This document shows positions 20,592-31,721 of a stretch of DNA of 64,000 bases, piece after piece; position 1 is the first letter of the stretch; each line of letters starts with the position of its first letter. The DNA is taken from NCBI GenBank assembly GCA_001310715.1, contig BAXV01000001.1:1-64000 (forward strand), in the 5' to 3' direction. This DNA is from Pseudovibrio sp. JCM 19062 (lineage in GTDB: Bacteria > Pseudomonadota > Alphaproteobacteria > Rhizobiales > Stappiaceae). A program made the position numbers and the translations under genes. Under the pieces are notes generated by a model. It was not told the origin of the DNA, did no database searches, and was given only the letters and a program-made list of their open reading frames with translations.

Positions 20592-21197
20592 TCAGAAAGG
20601 CTTACGGAAGATCCAGACCCGGGCAGGGGGGATGTTCTTTACGATCCACTCGGTCTTCGACCAGCTGAACATTTTGGATTTCAACGTCACTGGGGAGACC
20701 AGAGAATATGAGAATTGAATGAACGGGGCCCCTGGTCGCATGAGCGTAAACGCGTCGCTAATGCACTTCAGCCGAGTTTCCATAGGTCTGGCAACCAATG
20801 GCAGGCTGGATACAACAGCGCAGAGGGAGTTTGCCGCAATGTGCCCGAGGCTCGGACGCATGTTATAGGCGTCGCCTTGCACCACGTTCAGGTCCCCGAA
20901 TTTCTCAGTAAGAAGCTCACAGAAGTCCGAGCTGTATTCCAAGCAGGTCAATCGCTCTTTGGCAACGCCAGCGTCCAGAATAGCTTTTGTGACCGGACCA
21001 GTGCCTGGGCCTAGCTCCAAAACGGGGTTTTCTGAATTTGCTGGAACGAACTCTGCCATTCTCTGGGCGAGAACGGGACCTGACGGGGTCACAGCTCCGG
21101 TCGTGAGTGGCGATTCCACCCACGCCCGAAGAAATTTGGAAGGTTCACGAAGTCTGTTGAAGGCACTTTCAGCCAGTGACCGAGTTTCGTGAAACAT
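20592..21197 (-). CDS. pmtA: Phospholipid N-methyltransferase (PmtA type)
   Basis: SAM-dependent methyltransferase of the Sinorhizobium/Rhodobacter PmtA type, which turns phosphatidylethanolamine into phosphatidylcholine. The family N-terminus FLRAWVESPLTTGAVTPSG is followed by motif I VLELGPGTGPVTKAIL and LTCLEYSSDFCELL (motif II acidic residue). The 201-residue protein ends with a hydrophobic, arginine-flanked segment typical of membrane association. The same fold also occurs in rRNA adenine dimethylases, but the GAVTPSG block favours PmtA. Confidence 0.85.
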   Translation of the reverse strand: MFHETRSLAESAFNRLREPSKFLRAWVESPLTTGAVTPSGPVLAQRMAEFVPANSENPVLELGPGTGPVTKAILDAGVAKERLTCLEYSSDFCELLTEKFGDLNVVQGDAYNMRPSLGHIAANSLCAVVSSLPLVARPMETRLKCISDAFTLMRPGAPFIQFSYSLVSPVTLKSKMFSWSKTEWIVKNIPPARVWIFRKPF

Positions 21198-21255
21198 TCA
21201 ACTCTCCGTAGTATCAACAAAGCGCACTACTGAGATATTACTATTTGATGGCGTT

Positions 21256-22393
21256 TTAAAGAGCTAAGCCTTGAAGTTTTCCAAAAAAATCTTTGGCCTT
21301 AGCAAAAAAAGCCCGTAGATTCAGGATGATTTTCGCCTGAAGATTCACCTTCAAATTCTGAAAGAAGCTCGCGCTGCCTCTTGGTAAGATTTGTAGGTGT
21401 CTCTACGGCAACCTGAATATACATGTCGCCTCTCTGGTTAGACCGCATAATCGGCATGCCTTTACCACGCAGCCTGAACTGCTTTCCGGTCTGAGTGCCT
21501 TCCGGAACCTTCACGCGTGCGGTATTGCCATCCAGCGCAGGAACCTCAAACTGACCACCCAAAGCAGCGGTTGTCATTGAGATTGGTACCCGGCAGAAGA
21601 TATCCGCGCCATCACGCTGGAAGAACTCGTGCGGACGAAGGGACAGGAAGATGTACAGATCTCCTGCAGGGCCACCGCGCGCGCCAGCTTCACCTTCACC
21701 AGACAAGCGAATGCGGGTGCCATCTTCAATGCCAGCTGGAATGTTGACGGAGAGCGTACGCTCTTTTGTCGTCCGGCCAGTACCGCCGCAGCTGTCACAT
21801 GGATCGGTGATGATTTCGCCACGGCCCTGACAGGTCGGGCAGGTGCGTTCCATAGTGAAGAAGCCCTGAGCCGCCCTTACGCGCCCAGCACCGCCACAGG
21901 TTGGACAGGTGGATGGACGGGTGCCGGATTTAGCACCAGAGCCGCTACACGGTTCGCAGGTGACGGAGGTTGGAACTTCGATCTCGACGGACTTACCTTC
22001 GTAAGCTTCTTCAAGAGAGATTTCCAGATTATAGCGCAGGTCGGCACCGCGTTCGCGGCCCGAGCCACGACGACCACCGCCTCCGCCAAAGAACTCGTCG
22101 AAAATGTCGGCCATAGAGGATGCAAAGTCGCCGGGACCTGCTCCACCGCCACCACCAAAGCCGCCGTTTTCAAAGGCTGCATGGCCAAATCGATCGTAGG
22201 CAGCGCGCTTTTGCGGATCTTTCAGGGTTTCGTAAGCTTCGCTCACTTCCTTAAAATTTGCTTCCGATTCATCATCACCTGGATTGCGGTCCGGGTGGTA
22301 TTTCATCGCAAGCTTGCGATAAGCGCTTTTAAGTGCCTTTTCGTCGACCTCCCGTGCTACCCCCAGCACCTCGTAGTAGTCGCGTTTAGACAT
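21256..22393 (-). CDS. dnaJ: Chaperone protein DnaJ (frameshift near the C-terminus)
   Basis: DnaJ stimulates DnaK ATPase and delivers unfolded substrates. The J domain carries the HPD motif ([14 protein letters not shown]), followed by a G/F-rich segment (residues 72-105). The zinc domain has four CxxCxGxG-type repeats ([36 protein letters not shown]), then the C-terminal substrate-binding domains. The frame breaks in the T7 run at about 21302-21308. With one T fewer it continues with [13 protein letters not shown] and stops at 21256, the normal ending. dnaK lies upstream on the same strand. Confidence 0.96.
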
Positions 22394-22702
22394 TATGAAA
22401 TAAGCTCCAAAGACGTGATGTCTATCTGTGTTTTGAAGTCTCAGGAGAACATCAGCTCAGCCCAAGATACTCTCTCGTAGTCGAAGTTCATTCATGCTTC
22501 GCAGCGAATTAACTTACGGACCGCTCTCATCTTCAAAACAAAACTGTTTACTGTTCTGCTGGAATTCAAGGTGCAGCCATAAGCACAGCGCACACACTTC
22601 CAGCTCCCCATATGTAGGAAGCGGCACTCCCGAATGCAATTGCACCCAAAAGGCAACCTTCAACCCAAATCTTCCATACCGTTGGGAAATACTTCAATAA
22701 AG
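22394..22702. other. Spacer between dnaK and dnaJ
   Basis: A gap of about 350 bases separates dnaJ from dnaK. Apart from the dnaK terminator at its right end, no gene, RNA or repeat was recognised. The dnaJ promoter is expected here but no clear RpoH or RpoD boxes stand out. Confidence 0.5.
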
Positions 22703-22738
22703 TTTACCCCGCAAGCCCGTTGGAGCTTGCGGGGTAAA
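22703..22738 (-). terminator. Terminator after dnaK
   Basis: A perfect 14-bp stem (22703-22716 with 22725-22738; core TACCCCGCAAGC / GCTTGCGGGGTA) encloses an 8-base loop, 9 bases after the dnaK stop. The minus-strand tail is A/T-rich. It should reduce readthrough into dnaJ. Confidence 0.88.
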
Positions 22739-22746
22739 AGTATTAG

Positions 22747-24663
22747 TTAGCTGGACTTTTTGTCGTCGTCGCGAACTTCTTCGAAGTCTGCATCAACAAC
22801 ATCGTCAACAGGCTTAGGCTCGCCTTCGCCTTCAGCAGCGTCTTCGCCAGCTTCAGCCTGAGCGTCCTTGTACATTGCTTCACCAAGCTTCATGGAAGCT
22901 TCAGCAAGTGTCTGTGTCTTCGCAGTAATGTCTTCGAGATCTTCACCTTCGAGAGACAGCTTCAGTGCTGCAAGAGCGCTTTCGATCGCAGACTTGTCTT
23001 CTTCAGAGACTTTATCGCCGTACTCTTTCAAAGACTTCTCAGTGGAGTGGTGCAGTGCTTCACCCTGGTTTTTCGCTTCAACCAGTTCCTTACGCTTCTT
23101 GTCTTCTTCAGCGTGGGATTCAGCGTCTTTCACCATCTGCTCGATGTCGGTGTCGGACAGACCACCAGATGCCTGAATACGGATCTGTTGTTCTTTACCG
23201 GTACCCTTATCCTTAGCGGATACGTTCACGATACCGTTTGCATCGATGTCGAAAGCAACTTCAACCTGAGGCACACCGCGTGGTGCTGGTGGAATACCAA
23301 CCAGATCGAACTGACCGAGGATCTTGTTGTCCGCAGCCATCTCACGTTCACCCTGGAAGACACGGATGGTCACTGCAGTCTGATTGTCTTCAGCTGTAGA
23401 GAACACTTGGCCCTTCTTGGTTGGGATCGTGGTGTTGCGGTCGATCAGACGTGTGAACACGCCACCGAGGGTTTCGATGCCGAGGGACAGCGGAGTAACG
23501 TCAAGAAGCAGAACGTCTTTAACATCACCCTGCAGAACGCCAGCCTGAATTGCTGCACCCATTGCAACAACTTCGTCCGGGTTCACACCTTTGTGCGGGT
23601 CTTTGCCGAAGAACTGCTTAACAACTTCCTGAACCTTAGGCATACGGGTCATACCACCGACGAGAACAACCTCATCGATTTCACCAGCTGCCAGACCTGC
23701 GTCTTTCAGTGCTGCTTTCATTGGCGCAACGGTACGCTGTACCAGATCGTCAACGAGCTGCTCGAACTTCGCGCGGGTCAGCTTCAGGGTAAGGTGCTTA
23801 GGACCGGAAGCGTCTGCGGTGATGAACGGCAGGTTGATTTCGGTCTGGGAAGAAGAAGACAGCTCGATCTTCGCTTTTTCAGCAGCTTCTTTCAGACGCT
23901 GCAGAGCAAGCTTGTCGTTCTTCAGGTCAATGCCCTGTTCTTTCTTGAACTCGGCAGCAAGGTAGTCAACCAAGCGCATGTCGAAGTCTTCACCACCGAG
24001 GAAGGTGTCACCGTTGGTGGACTTCACTTCAAATACGCCGTCGCCGATTTCCAGAATGGAAACGTCGAAGGTACCACCACCAAGGTCGTAAACTGCGATG
24101 GTCTTACCATCGTTTTTGTCCATGCCGTATGCAAGGGCAGCAGCAGTTGGCTCGTTGATGATACGCAGAACTTCAAGACCAGCAATCTTACCGGCATCTT
24201 TGGTTGCCTGACGCTGAGCATCGTTGAAGTAAGCAGGAACGGTAATAACAGCCTGAGTTACAGTTTCACCGAGGAAGCTCTCAGCTGTTTCTTTCATCTT
24301 TTGTAGGATGAAAGCAGAAACCTGGGATGGGGAGTACTTCTCACCCTCAGCTTCAACCCATGCGTCGCCGTTGTCGGCTTTTACGATTTCGTATGGGACG
24401 AGCTTTTTGTCTTTCGCAACAGTCGGATCATCAAAACGACGACCGATCAGGCGCTTAACAGCAAACAGTGTGTCTGTTGGGTTGGTTACAGCCTGACGCT
24501 TCGCTGGCTGGCCTACAAGGCGCTCGCCGTCATCGCTAAAAGCAACCATAGAAGGGGTAGTACGCGCACCTTCTGCGTTTTCGATTACTTTAGCATCTTT
24601 GCCGTCCATTACAGATACGCACGAATTTGTCGTGCCGAGGTCGATACCGATGACCTTTGCCAT
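22747..24663 (-). CDS. dnaK: Chaperone protein DnaK (Hsp70)
   Basis: Intact 638-residue Hsp70. The N-terminal ATPase domain has [17 protein letters not shown], the phosphate-2 motif [14 protein letters not shown] and the adenosine motif [17 protein letters not shown]. The hydrophobic linker [19 protein letters not shown] leads into the substrate-binding domain, then a helical lid and an acidic C-terminal tail. It is uninterrupted although long, because it lacks long A/T runs. An RpoH-like promoter lies 130-160 bases upstream and a strong terminator downstream. A long open frame on the opposite strand is the well-known dnaK antisense shadow. Confidence 0.98.
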   Translation of the reverse strand: MAKVIGIDLGTTNSCVSVMDGKDAKVIENAEGARTTPSMVAFSDDGERLVGQPAKRQAVTNPTDTLFAVKRLIGRRFDDPTVAKDKKLVPYEIVKADNGDAWVEAEGEKYSPSQVSAFILQKMKETAESFLGETVTQAVITVPAYFNDAQRQATKDAGKIAGLEVLRIINEPTAAALAYGMDKNDGKTIAVYDLGGGTFDVSILEIGDGVFEVKSTNGDTFLGGEDFDMRLVDYLAAEFKKEQGIDLKNDKLALQRLKEAAEKAKIELSSSSQTEINLPFITADASGPKHLTLKLTRAKFEQLVDDLVQRTVAPMKAALKDAGLAAGEIDEVVLVGGMTRMPKVQEVVKQFFGKDPHKGVNPDEVVAMGAAIQAGVLQGDVKDVLLLDVTPLSLGIETLGGVFTRLIDRNTTIPTKKGQVFSTAEDNQTAVTIRVFQGEREMAADNKILGQFDLVGIPPAPRGVPQVEVAFDIDANGIVNVSAKDKGTGKEQQIRIQASGGLSDTDIEQMVKDAESHAEEDKKRKELVEAKNQGEALHHSTEKSLKEYGDKVSEEDKSAIESALAALKLSLEGEDLEDITAKTQTLAEASMKLGEAMYKDAQAEAGEDAAEGEGEPKPVDDVVDADFEEVRDDDKKSS

Positions 24664-24794
24664 GTTTTTCTCTCCTTTCGGCAGACCGCCCGAACCCCGA
24701 AGGCCTTCGGATTATGTCGGATCAGCTTCCAACCGGTCCCCAGTACATTGCACTTGCATGTGTTGTCGCAAACACGCAAGAAAACTTCAATTGG

Positions 24795-24825
24795 CTATAT
24801 AAGAGGGGTGCTCTGCCCCTGCAAG
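24795..24825 (-). promoter_or_regulatory. RpoH (sigma-32)-type promoter of dnaK
   Basis: On the minus strand CTTG (24825-24822) is followed after 18 bases by CTTATATAG (24803-24795), matching the alphaproteobacterial heat-shock consensus CTTG-N17/18-CYTAT. It points at dnaK, with a leader of about 125 bases. This agrees with heat-shock control by RpoH; no CIRCE inverted repeat was seen. Confidence 0.7.
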
Positions 24826-24952
24826 GGACAGGAACGTATATATCGACACAAGACCTAACCGAAGTCTTTTTCTGAGTGAAGAAACCGAAATTTTCTTTGG
24901 AAAACGGACAGAAACACCCCCGACTTCTGCCAGTTGCCAGCATTCCCCCGAG

Positions 24953-26461
24953 TTACCCCCTATTTCTAAGAGGCGTTTGTGGATAGAGCTCATCAAGAGA
25001 GATCGAGTGCCCATTGCCCTGAACGATACGGACATGCTCTCGTGAAAGCTGTCGTGCAGCATCCACACCGCAGGCGTGAGCAATCATATCCACCTCCATC
25101 CGCACACTATGGCAATAGGCGGCAACGCGGTGGCTTTTTTTCCGTTGGATCAAGCCCGGCCTGAAGCGCTTTGTTGTGCGTGGTGATGCCTGTGGGACAC
25201 GTATTCTTGTTGCATCTCATAGCCTGAATGCAGCCCAGCGCGAACATGAAACCGCGAGCCGTGACGGTAAAATCTGCTCCCGCACAGAGGGCCATTGCGA
25301 CTGCAGAAGGTGTTATACGCTTTCCGGAGACAATAATGCGAATGCGATCACGCAAGTCATGCTTTCTCAGAATATGATCCACGATTGGAAGGGCTTCCGA
25401 GATAGTTAAGCCCACATTGTCCATCAGTGGCATTGGCGCTGCACCTGTCCCACCATCAGCAGAATCAATGGTGATGAAGTCCGGTGCGTGTTCAATTCCT
25501 CGGTGATTGATTTCACGGCACAGCTCTTCCACCCAAGTGCTGGAACCAATGACTGTTTTAAAGCCCACCGGCTTTTTGGCGATGTGGCGGACGCGGGCGA
25601 TGAAGTCCAGCAGCTCACCTGTATTGCTGATTTCCGGATGGCGATTTGGGGAGTGCGATGGTTGCCCGGCCTTGATCCCGCGTATTTCGGCAATTTCAGG
25701 CGTGACTTTACCGCCGGGAAGAAGGCCACCCTTGCCCGGTTTTGCGCCTTGCGCCAACTTGATCTCGACCATTTTGACCTGAGCATGGTCGGTGATCTTT
25801 TTTTTAGCTTGTCTTCGTTCAGTGTGCTGTCATCGTTACGGCAACCGTATTTTGCTGTGCCGATCTGAAAAACGATGTCCGCTCCACCTTCCAGATGATA
25901 GGGAGACAGGCCACCTTCTCCGGTATTCATCCAGCAATTTGCCATTTTCGCACCACGTGAAAGTGCAAGAACTGCCGGTCGAGAAATCGCACCATAACTC
26001 ATGCCCGAGATATTGAAGTAGCTGGGGGGAATATACGGATTTTCAACGTAAGGACCGATAAGCATCGGCTCTGGTTCGTCGATCTCCCTCTCCAGTTTTG
26101 CAAAGGGCGCATTCACGAACAGGGCGGTTCCCGGTGCGCTCAGGTTTTTCGTAGACCCAAACGCCATGGTGTTGCCTTCGGCTCTGGACGCATGACCGAC
26201 CCAGGTGCGTTCAGCACGGTTGAACGGCATTTCCTCCCTGTCCATCGCAAAGAAGTACTGGCGGAAGAACTCACCAAGGTAGGAGAAGAGCGCTCGGAAA
26301 CGGCCAACAACAGGGAAATTGTGGCGGATTGCATCTTTGTGTTGGCTGCGATCAATGATGTACAGCACAACGACGGCGATGAGAGTGAGCAGGATCAGGA
26401 GAGAGACAAACGCGGCAAAGATGTTGAGGACAGCTGCAAGCAGCGGGGGAAGAGGGTGCAT
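24953..26461 (-). CDS. FMN-binding glutamate synthase-family protein (two frameshifts)
   Basis: The N-terminus has one or two membrane helices (residues 5-35). A GltB-like FMN/TIM-barrel domain follows: YFNISGMSYGAISRPAVLAL, MNTGEGGLSPYHLEGG, KPGKGGLLPGGKVTPEIAEI, DFITIDSADGGTGAAPMPLM. A three-cysteine-like segment MRCNKNTCPTGITTHN is near the C-terminus, as in the Fe-S cluster region of glutamate synthase. The frame breaks in T8 at 25798-25805 and T7 at 25135-25141; the reconstructed protein has about 502 residues and ends TPLRNRG. It lacks the glutaminase domain. The substrate in this stand-alone family is not settled. Confidence 0.88.
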
Positions 26462-26596
26462 TTATTTTTCTCCTAAATCGTGCAGCCACTATTTTGAGGA
26501 TTATGAGTTAAATTCAGTTTCGGCAAGTTTCTCCAAGTTTTCCGGTTTCTTAAGCGGTCTCTTCAGGAGGTAAGTCCGGATAATGAGAGGTTCAAG

Positions 26597-27217
26597 ATGC
26601 AGCTGAGTGGTAATTTTCCTAAAGGTTTCAAATACCTGCCCGGATACTTCTCTCTTGAAGAACAAAGAGAGCTTGTCGAAACGCTAAGGTATCTGGTGAA
26701 AGAGGCACCTTTGTTCACTCCGGTGATGCCACGCACGGGCAAGCCGTTCTCGGTTCGCATGACCAATCTGGGCGCATTGGGGTGGGTGTCAGATCGCAAC
26801 GGATATCGATACCAAACTGAGCATCCGGAGACCGGTCAACCGTGGCCTGCCATTCCTGAGGTGCTTAATGGTTTATGGGGGCGTGTGGGAGAATGTACTG
26901 CGCCTCCTGAGGCGTGCCTCGTCAACTATTACACCTCGACTGCGAAAATGGGTCTGCATCAGGACCGTGACGAAAAGACGTTTGAGGCACCGGTGGTTTC
27001 TGTCAGTTTGGGAGACACAGCCGTATTCCGGCTTGGCGGCGTTAAGCGCGGTGGGCCTACGCAATCGCTGAAACTGAATTCTGGAGACGTTGTTGTGCTG
27101 GGTGGAAAAGCACGGCTTTGTTACCACGGAATTGACCGTATTTTGGGTGGGAGCTCTACACTGCTCCAAGACGGAGGTAGACTTAATCTCACCCTCCGCC
27201 GTGTCTCTGCATTTTAG
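26597..27217 (+). CDS. alkB: AlkB-type 2-oxoglutarate/Fe(II) DNA-repair dioxygenase
   Basis: AlkB removes methyl groups from 1-methyladenine and 3-methylcytosine by oxidative demethylation. The iron-binding HxD is in MGLHQDRDE, the distal His in LCYHGIDRI, and the 2-oxoglutarate-binding arginines in GRLNLTLRRV at the C-terminus. The NYY block (CLVNYYTSTAKMG) precedes the HxD as in E. coli AlkB. The length of 206 residues is normal and the frame is intact. ATG 26597 follows GAGAGG. No ada-type gene is adjacent. Confidence 0.95.
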   Translation: MQLSGNFPKGFKYLPGYFSLEEQRELVETLRYLVKEAPLFTPVMPRTGKPFSVRMTNLGALGWVSDRNGYRYQTEHPETGQPWPAIPEVLNGLWGRVGECTAPPEACLVNYYTSTAKMGLHQDRDEKTFEAPVVSVSLGDTAVFRLGGVKRGGPTQSLKLNSGDVVVLGGKARLCYHGIDRILGGSSTLLQDGGRLNLTLRRVSAF

Positions 27218-27225
27218 CCAAGGCC

Positions 27226-27888
27226 TCAGGCTTCTTCGAGTGCTTTCGTCTTGAAGAAAGCACGTATTCCACTGGACACGAAGCAAATAGTGCCTTCGAC
27301 GATGGCATCCTGATCCAATTCTTCGTCGTAGGGGCCTTTGGAGGCTCCTGTGACGACGTAAAGCGCTTCTAGCGTTGCACTGTGCATGAGCATCATTAGG
27401 AGCTGTGCACGTGGCCCTGTGGGGATATCGCTGCTGGTCGCTTTGGCGAGGGCTTTGGTGATGCGCAGGATAATTCTTGGCGGCTCCCATGAATGCATGA
27501 TTTTCTGGCCAGCTTCCGGATCAGAGAAGACCTGACGGATAAGAACCACAAACGGGACCAGCTTTCCGGTTTCTCTGGAGATTCCCTGTACGATCAACGG
27601 CTCCATAAAGGCGCGGGTGATCTCTTCGACATCCGGCTCTCGCCCACCAACTTCCAGAGCATCCAGTCGTTGCATGCGCATGTCGTCGATCTCGCGAAGC
27701 CGGCGCATAAAAACAGCTCTAACGAGATCCTCCTTGCTGCCGAAGTGGTAGTTGACGGCAGCAACGTTGGCATCAGCTTTTTCGGTGATCATTCTTACAG
27801 AAGTTTCCGCAAGACCATGTTCAGCGAGCAAGCGTTCAGCGGCATCTAGTAACCGTTCACGGGTCCCTAGTTCAGAACTGTCTGGCAC
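27226..27888 (-). CDS. TetR-family transcriptional regulator
   Basis: The N-terminal TetR HTH is clear: LLDAAERLLAEHGLAETSVR followed by ANVAAVNYHFGSKEDLVRAV, the recognition helix with the family YHF-x-SKE-x-L motif. The all-helical C-terminal ligand domain (about 150 residues) resembles the CerR/YbiH-like group. It is convergent with alkB, their stops being 8 bases apart, so it probably does not control alkB. The ligand and targets are unknown. Confidence 0.88.
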   Translation of the reverse strand: MPDSSELGTRERLLDAAERLLAEHGLAETSVRMITEKADANVAAVNYHFGSKEDLVRAVFMRRLREIDDMRMQRLDALEVGGREPDVEEITRAFMEPLIVQGISRETGKLVPFVVLIRQVFSDPEAGQKIMHSWEPPRIILRITKALAKATSSDIPTGPRAQLLMMLMHSATLEALYVVTGASKGPYDEELDQDAIVEGTICFVSSGIRAFFKTKALEEA

Positions 27889-28135
27889 AGCGGCACCTCC
27901 AGGAAGATAGTTTTACGGACGCATTGGGCATTTCCCCAAGGGTTTGAGTAGTCCCTCAGAAGTCCCAAATACTTATCTCAATCTACCTTGCTTTTAGCAC
28001 GTTTTACTGCGTCACAACCCGCCTACAATTCATATCATCAATTGCGGTTACTATATAAATCTTAGACAAAATTATGCAGCAACTTAATACATTCTAAATA
28101 TCTCAGCAACTTTACGGAAAAACTGCCTAAACAAC

Positions 28136-28167
28136 AAAAAAACGGGAGTCTCACAACTCCCGTTTTT
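28136..28167. terminator. Bidirectional terminator after ubiB
   Basis: ACGGGAGT (28142-28149) pairs with ACTCCCGT (28156-28163), flanked by A-run and T-run on both strands. It terminates the leftward ubiE-ubiB transcript about 20 bases past its stop. The rest of the 300-base gap to the TetR-type gene (27889-28135) is AT-rich with no recognisable gene. Confidence 0.88.
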
Positions 28168-28189
28168 CGTAGTATCAACTCAGAAAATC

Positions 28190-29771
28190 TTAGAAATAGA
28201 TGCCGTAGGCAATTGCTGAAAGAGCGACTGCGATGACCCATAGCGCAATACGGCCAGAGCGGGTGTGTTTTGCCTCCGCCTTGCCAATCGCCTCTGCGGT
28301 CTTCTCATCAAATCTCAGGCCGTTGTTGGCCATCAGCTCCAGATGATTGGAGAACTTGCTCACGCGGTCGGCAATGATCGGCAGGTCGCCTGCCAGACGC
28401 CCCAGAACCGTCACGCCTGTTGCAAGGTCTGTGATGCGTCCAATCGGGCCAGATTTCGCTGTATCCAGCTTGTGACAACAGGATCTGAGGTCTTCCACAT
28501 ATCCAGATGCGGGTTCAGCGAGCGGGCGACCCCCTCTGCCAACACCATGTTTTTCTGCAGTAGGATCAGCTGAGGCTGAGTGTGCATGTTGAACATCTCA
28601 GTGACTTCAAACAGCTGGGTCAGCAGCCGCGCCATCGAGATTTCGCTGGCGTCATGGCCGTGAATTGGTTCACCGATCGCTCTGATCGCCTGTGCGAAGA
28701 TGTCTACGTCCTGATCTGCGGGCACATAACCGGCTTCAAAGTGAACCTCAGCAACCCGGCGATAGTTGCGGGTGATGAAGCCGTAGAGGATTTCTGCCAG
28801 AAATCTGCGCTCGGACAGGCCAAGCGTCCAGTGATACCAAGGTCAACTGCTACCAGCGTGCCGTCCGGTTCCACAAACAGGTTGCCCTGATGCATGTCGG
28901 CGTGGAAGAAGCCATCACGCACGGCATGGCGCAGGAAGGACTGGATGACTTTGTTGCCCAGTTCAGGCAAATCATGACCAGCTTCTTCGATACCTTCCAG
29001 ATTGGAAAGCTTCACACCGTCAATCCACTCCATTGTAAGAACGGAGCGAGAGGTACGCGGCCAGTCCACGCTTGGTACGCGGAAGTCTGTGTCTTCCTTG
29101 CTGTTTTCACCCATTTCAGAAAGGGCTGCGGCTTCCATGCGCAGGTCCATTTCCAGAACGACAGCCCGCTCATAGGTCTCTACAGTCGCAAGTGGGCGCA
29201 GACGGCGGCTTGCCCGGCTAAAGCGTTCTGCAAGGCGTGCTGCAAGGTAGAAACTTTTCAGATCACGTTTGAACCCGCGTTCGACACCGGGGCGAAGGAC
29301 TTTGACAGCGACCTTCTCCAGTTCACCATCCCGATTGCGCAGGTACGCTGGATGCACCTGCGCAATTGAGGCTGCAGCAACTGGTTCACCAAACTCTTCA
29401 AAATGGTACTCGACTGTATTCCCAAGTTGCTCTTCTACTGTTTTCCGCGCGTACTGTGTCAGAAATGGCGGGACGTTGTCCTGAAGAGCGGAAAGTTCTT
29501 TTGCTGCTTCCTTACCAACCACATCCGGGCGCGTGGCAAGAAACTGCCCAAGCTTGATGTAGGAGGGGCCAAGGCGGTTCAGAGCGTCTGTCAGGCGGGC
29601 TGCAGCATCTTTTTTCTCGATACCACGGCGCTCAAGCATCCGCGCTGTGCGGATAGCCAAGCGCGGACCGGGCGGGAGATCCGGTAGAGAAACAAGTCCG
29701 AACACACCTTCGCGGGCCATAACAAAACCCGCGAAACCCAGACGCATAAATGGCACAATATTTGCGATCAT
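28190..29771 (-). CDS. ubiB: Ubiquinone biosynthesis kinase-like protein UbiB (frameshifted)
   Basis: UbiB is an atypical kinase-fold membrane ATPase needed for ubiquinone production. The family motif LGPSYIKLGQFLATRPDVV (KxGQ) is at about residues 68-86, the Ala-rich loop is VAAASIAQVHPA, and the catalytic block FFHADMHQGNLFVEPDGT with VAVDLGITGRL follows. The break near 28830 moves to a frame continuing EREFLAEILYGF, and a second near 28460 leads to the C-terminal transmembrane helix IALWVIAVALSAIAYGIYF. Reconstructed length is about 525 residues. ubiE ends 6 bases before the ubiB start. Confidence 0.94.
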
Positions 29772-29777
29772 AACTGG

Positions 29778-30581
29778 TTAGATTTTCCAGCCGGAGTGAA
29801 GTGCAGCGATACCGCCGGTGTAGTTTCGATAAGTGACACGCTCAAAGCCTGCGTCACGTATCATCTGCGCAAAACGTTCCTGATTTGGAAACTTGCGGAT
29901 AGATTCGACGAGATAGCTGTAGGGATCGCCGTCACCCGTCACTGCCTGCCCAATTTTCGGGATGGCGTGGAAGGAGAACAAATCGTAGACCTTATCAAGT
30001 GCTGGCACGTCCACCTGCGAAAACTCAAGGCACATAAAGCGGCCACCGCGCTTCAGCACACGATGTGCTTCTTTCAGCGCTTTGTCGATTTGCGGGACAT
30101 TTCGAATACCGAACGCGATCGTATAGGTATCAAAGTATTTATCCGGGAAAGGCAGTTCTTCTGCGTTGCCCTGAATGAACTCGATGTTCTCTGAGAGGCC
30201 TGCTGCGCTCGCACGGTCTTTGCCAACACCAAGCATTGAGCCGTTGATGTCGCAAACGGTTGACTTGACTGTACGGTTGGAACGCTCAACCACACGGGTT
30301 GCGATATCGCCGGTGCCGCCTGCCACGTCCAGATGTCGCCATGCGCGGGCGCCACTCTTTGGTGGATTCATGCTGGACACCATCGCGTCTTTCCAGAGAC
30401 GATGCATTCCGCCGGACATAAGGTCGTTCATCAGGTCGTAGCGGGAGGCCACTTTGTGGAAAACATCATCCACCAGATCCTGCTTTTCACCTTCGCGAAC
30501 TGTGCGAAACCCGAAGCTTGTTGCCATTTCAGACGGGTCTGTTACGGATGCCTGCTCAGGGGTTGAGAACTCACGCGCCAT
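29778..30581 (-). CDS. ubiE: Demethylmenaquinone/ubiquinone C-methyltransferase UbiE
   Basis: UbiE performs the C-methylation of the quinone ring using [16 protein letters not shown] block (here [20 protein letters not shown]), motif [16 protein letters not shown], and [20 protein letters not shown] are all family signatures. The C-terminus ends [11 protein letters not shown] as usual. Intact, 267 residues from MAREFSTP at 30581. It forms an operon with ubiB downstream and is divergent from mutM. Confidence 0.96.
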   Translation of the reverse strand: MAREFSTPEQASVTDPSEMATSFGFRTVREGEKQDLVDDVFHKVASRYDLMNDLMSGGMHRLWKDAMVSSMNPPKSGARAWRHLDVAGGTGDIATRVVERSNRTVKSTVCDINGSMLGVGKDRASAAGLSENIEFIQGNAEELPFPDKYFDTYTIAFGIRNVPQIDKALKEAHRVLKRGGRFMCLEFSQVDVPALDKVYDLFSFHAIPKIGQAVTGDGDPYSYLVESIRKFPNQERFAQMIRDAGFERVTYRNYTGGIAALHSGWKI

Positions 30582-30689
30582 AATCAAATCACTCCATTTC
30601 GCGGGCGAACATAGTACAGCTTGTTACAAAGCGCTATTGTAGAACGCAATCTTTGCCCAGCAGCAAACCACTGTACCAACGGATATCTT

Positions 30690-31593
30690 ATGCCTGAATT
30701 ACCAGAGGTTGAAACAGTCCGCCGCGGACTGGCTCCTTTTTTTTGACAATGCAACAATTTGCAGAGTTGAACAACGCCGACCTGATCTTCGCTTTCCATT
30801 TGGTGATGATTTCGTCGAGCGACTGGAAAATCGCAGGGTCATCTCCTTCACGCGCCGAGCAAAATATCTGCTGCTTGATCTGGACAGTGGTGACGTTCTG
30901 GTGATGCATCTTGGCATGTCCGGGTCCTTCCGCTGGATTGAGACTGATGATCAGGAACCGACGCAAGCCGTTGAAATGTATCATGCAAACGGCAAGCATC
31001 CGCAACATGACCATGTGATTTTCCATATTCGTCCGGAAGGCCGGGAGACGATTGTAAAGATCATTTACAACGATCCACGCCGGTTTGGTTTCATGGTGCT
31101 TATTCCACGAAGCGAGCTGGCCGTGCATCCGATGTTTGCGGAGATGGGGATCGAGCCGCTCGGCAATGAGCTGGATGGTGCACTCCTTGCCAAGCTCTTT
31201 GAGAACCGGAAAACCTCTCTCAAGGCTGCCTTGCTTAATCAGAAGTTCATTGCGGGACTGGGCAATATTTATGTGTGTGAAGCACTCTGGAGAACGGGGC
31301 TAAGTCCATTCAACAGTGCGTCCACACTTGCGGGAAAGTCCGGCAGACCGTTGAAGAAGGCCGATGAACTTGCCAATCACATCCGCGAAGTCCTGCAGGA
31401 AGCGATTGCATCTGGAGGTTCTTCGTTGAAGGATCATCGCCAAGCGGATGGTTCCCTTGGGTACTTCCAGCATAACTTCTCCGTCTATGACCGGGAAGGG
31501 GAAGCTTGCCGGACCCCTGGTTGCTCCGGTATCATTGAACGCAAGGTACAAAACGGACGCTCGACGTTCTTCTGCCCTAAATGCCAGAAGTAA
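30690..31593 (+). CDS. mutM: Formamidopyrimidine-DNA glycosylase (frameshift at codon 17)
   Basis: MutM/Fpg excises 8-oxoguanine and other oxidised purines. The start MPELPEVETVRRGLAPFF at 30690 includes the catalytic Pro2/Glu3. It then runs into a T8 run (30737-30744); with one T fewer the frame continues DNATICRVEQRRPDLRF to the end. The helix-two-turn-helix segment KFIAGLGNIYVCEALWRTGL and the C-terminal zinc finger CRTPGCSGIIERK with FFCPKCQK are intact. Reconstructed length is about 300 residues. Divergent from ubiE, a conserved arrangement in alphaproteobacteria. Confidence 0.95.
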
Positions 31594-31721
31594 GTATACG
31601 GGCTGATATGTCACGCTTAAGGGAATTGCATTCTCTTTTGCAACTGTCTAGGAGACAGGCACGAAATTTGGTTGCGGGTGGGATGATCCGCAGACCCCAA
31701 GAATAAGAAAAGGATAGCCCT

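Noticed and set aside
23047..24306. 419-codon open frame on the plus strand opposite dnaK
   Set aside because: It is the familiar antisense shadow of dnaK caused by codon bias; no ribosome-binding site and no domain motif.
24787..25083. 98-codon leftward frame overlapping the end of the glutamate synthase-like gene
   Set aside because: Out of frame with the recognisable C-terminus (ending TPLRNRG) and runs into the dnaK promoter; a shadow.
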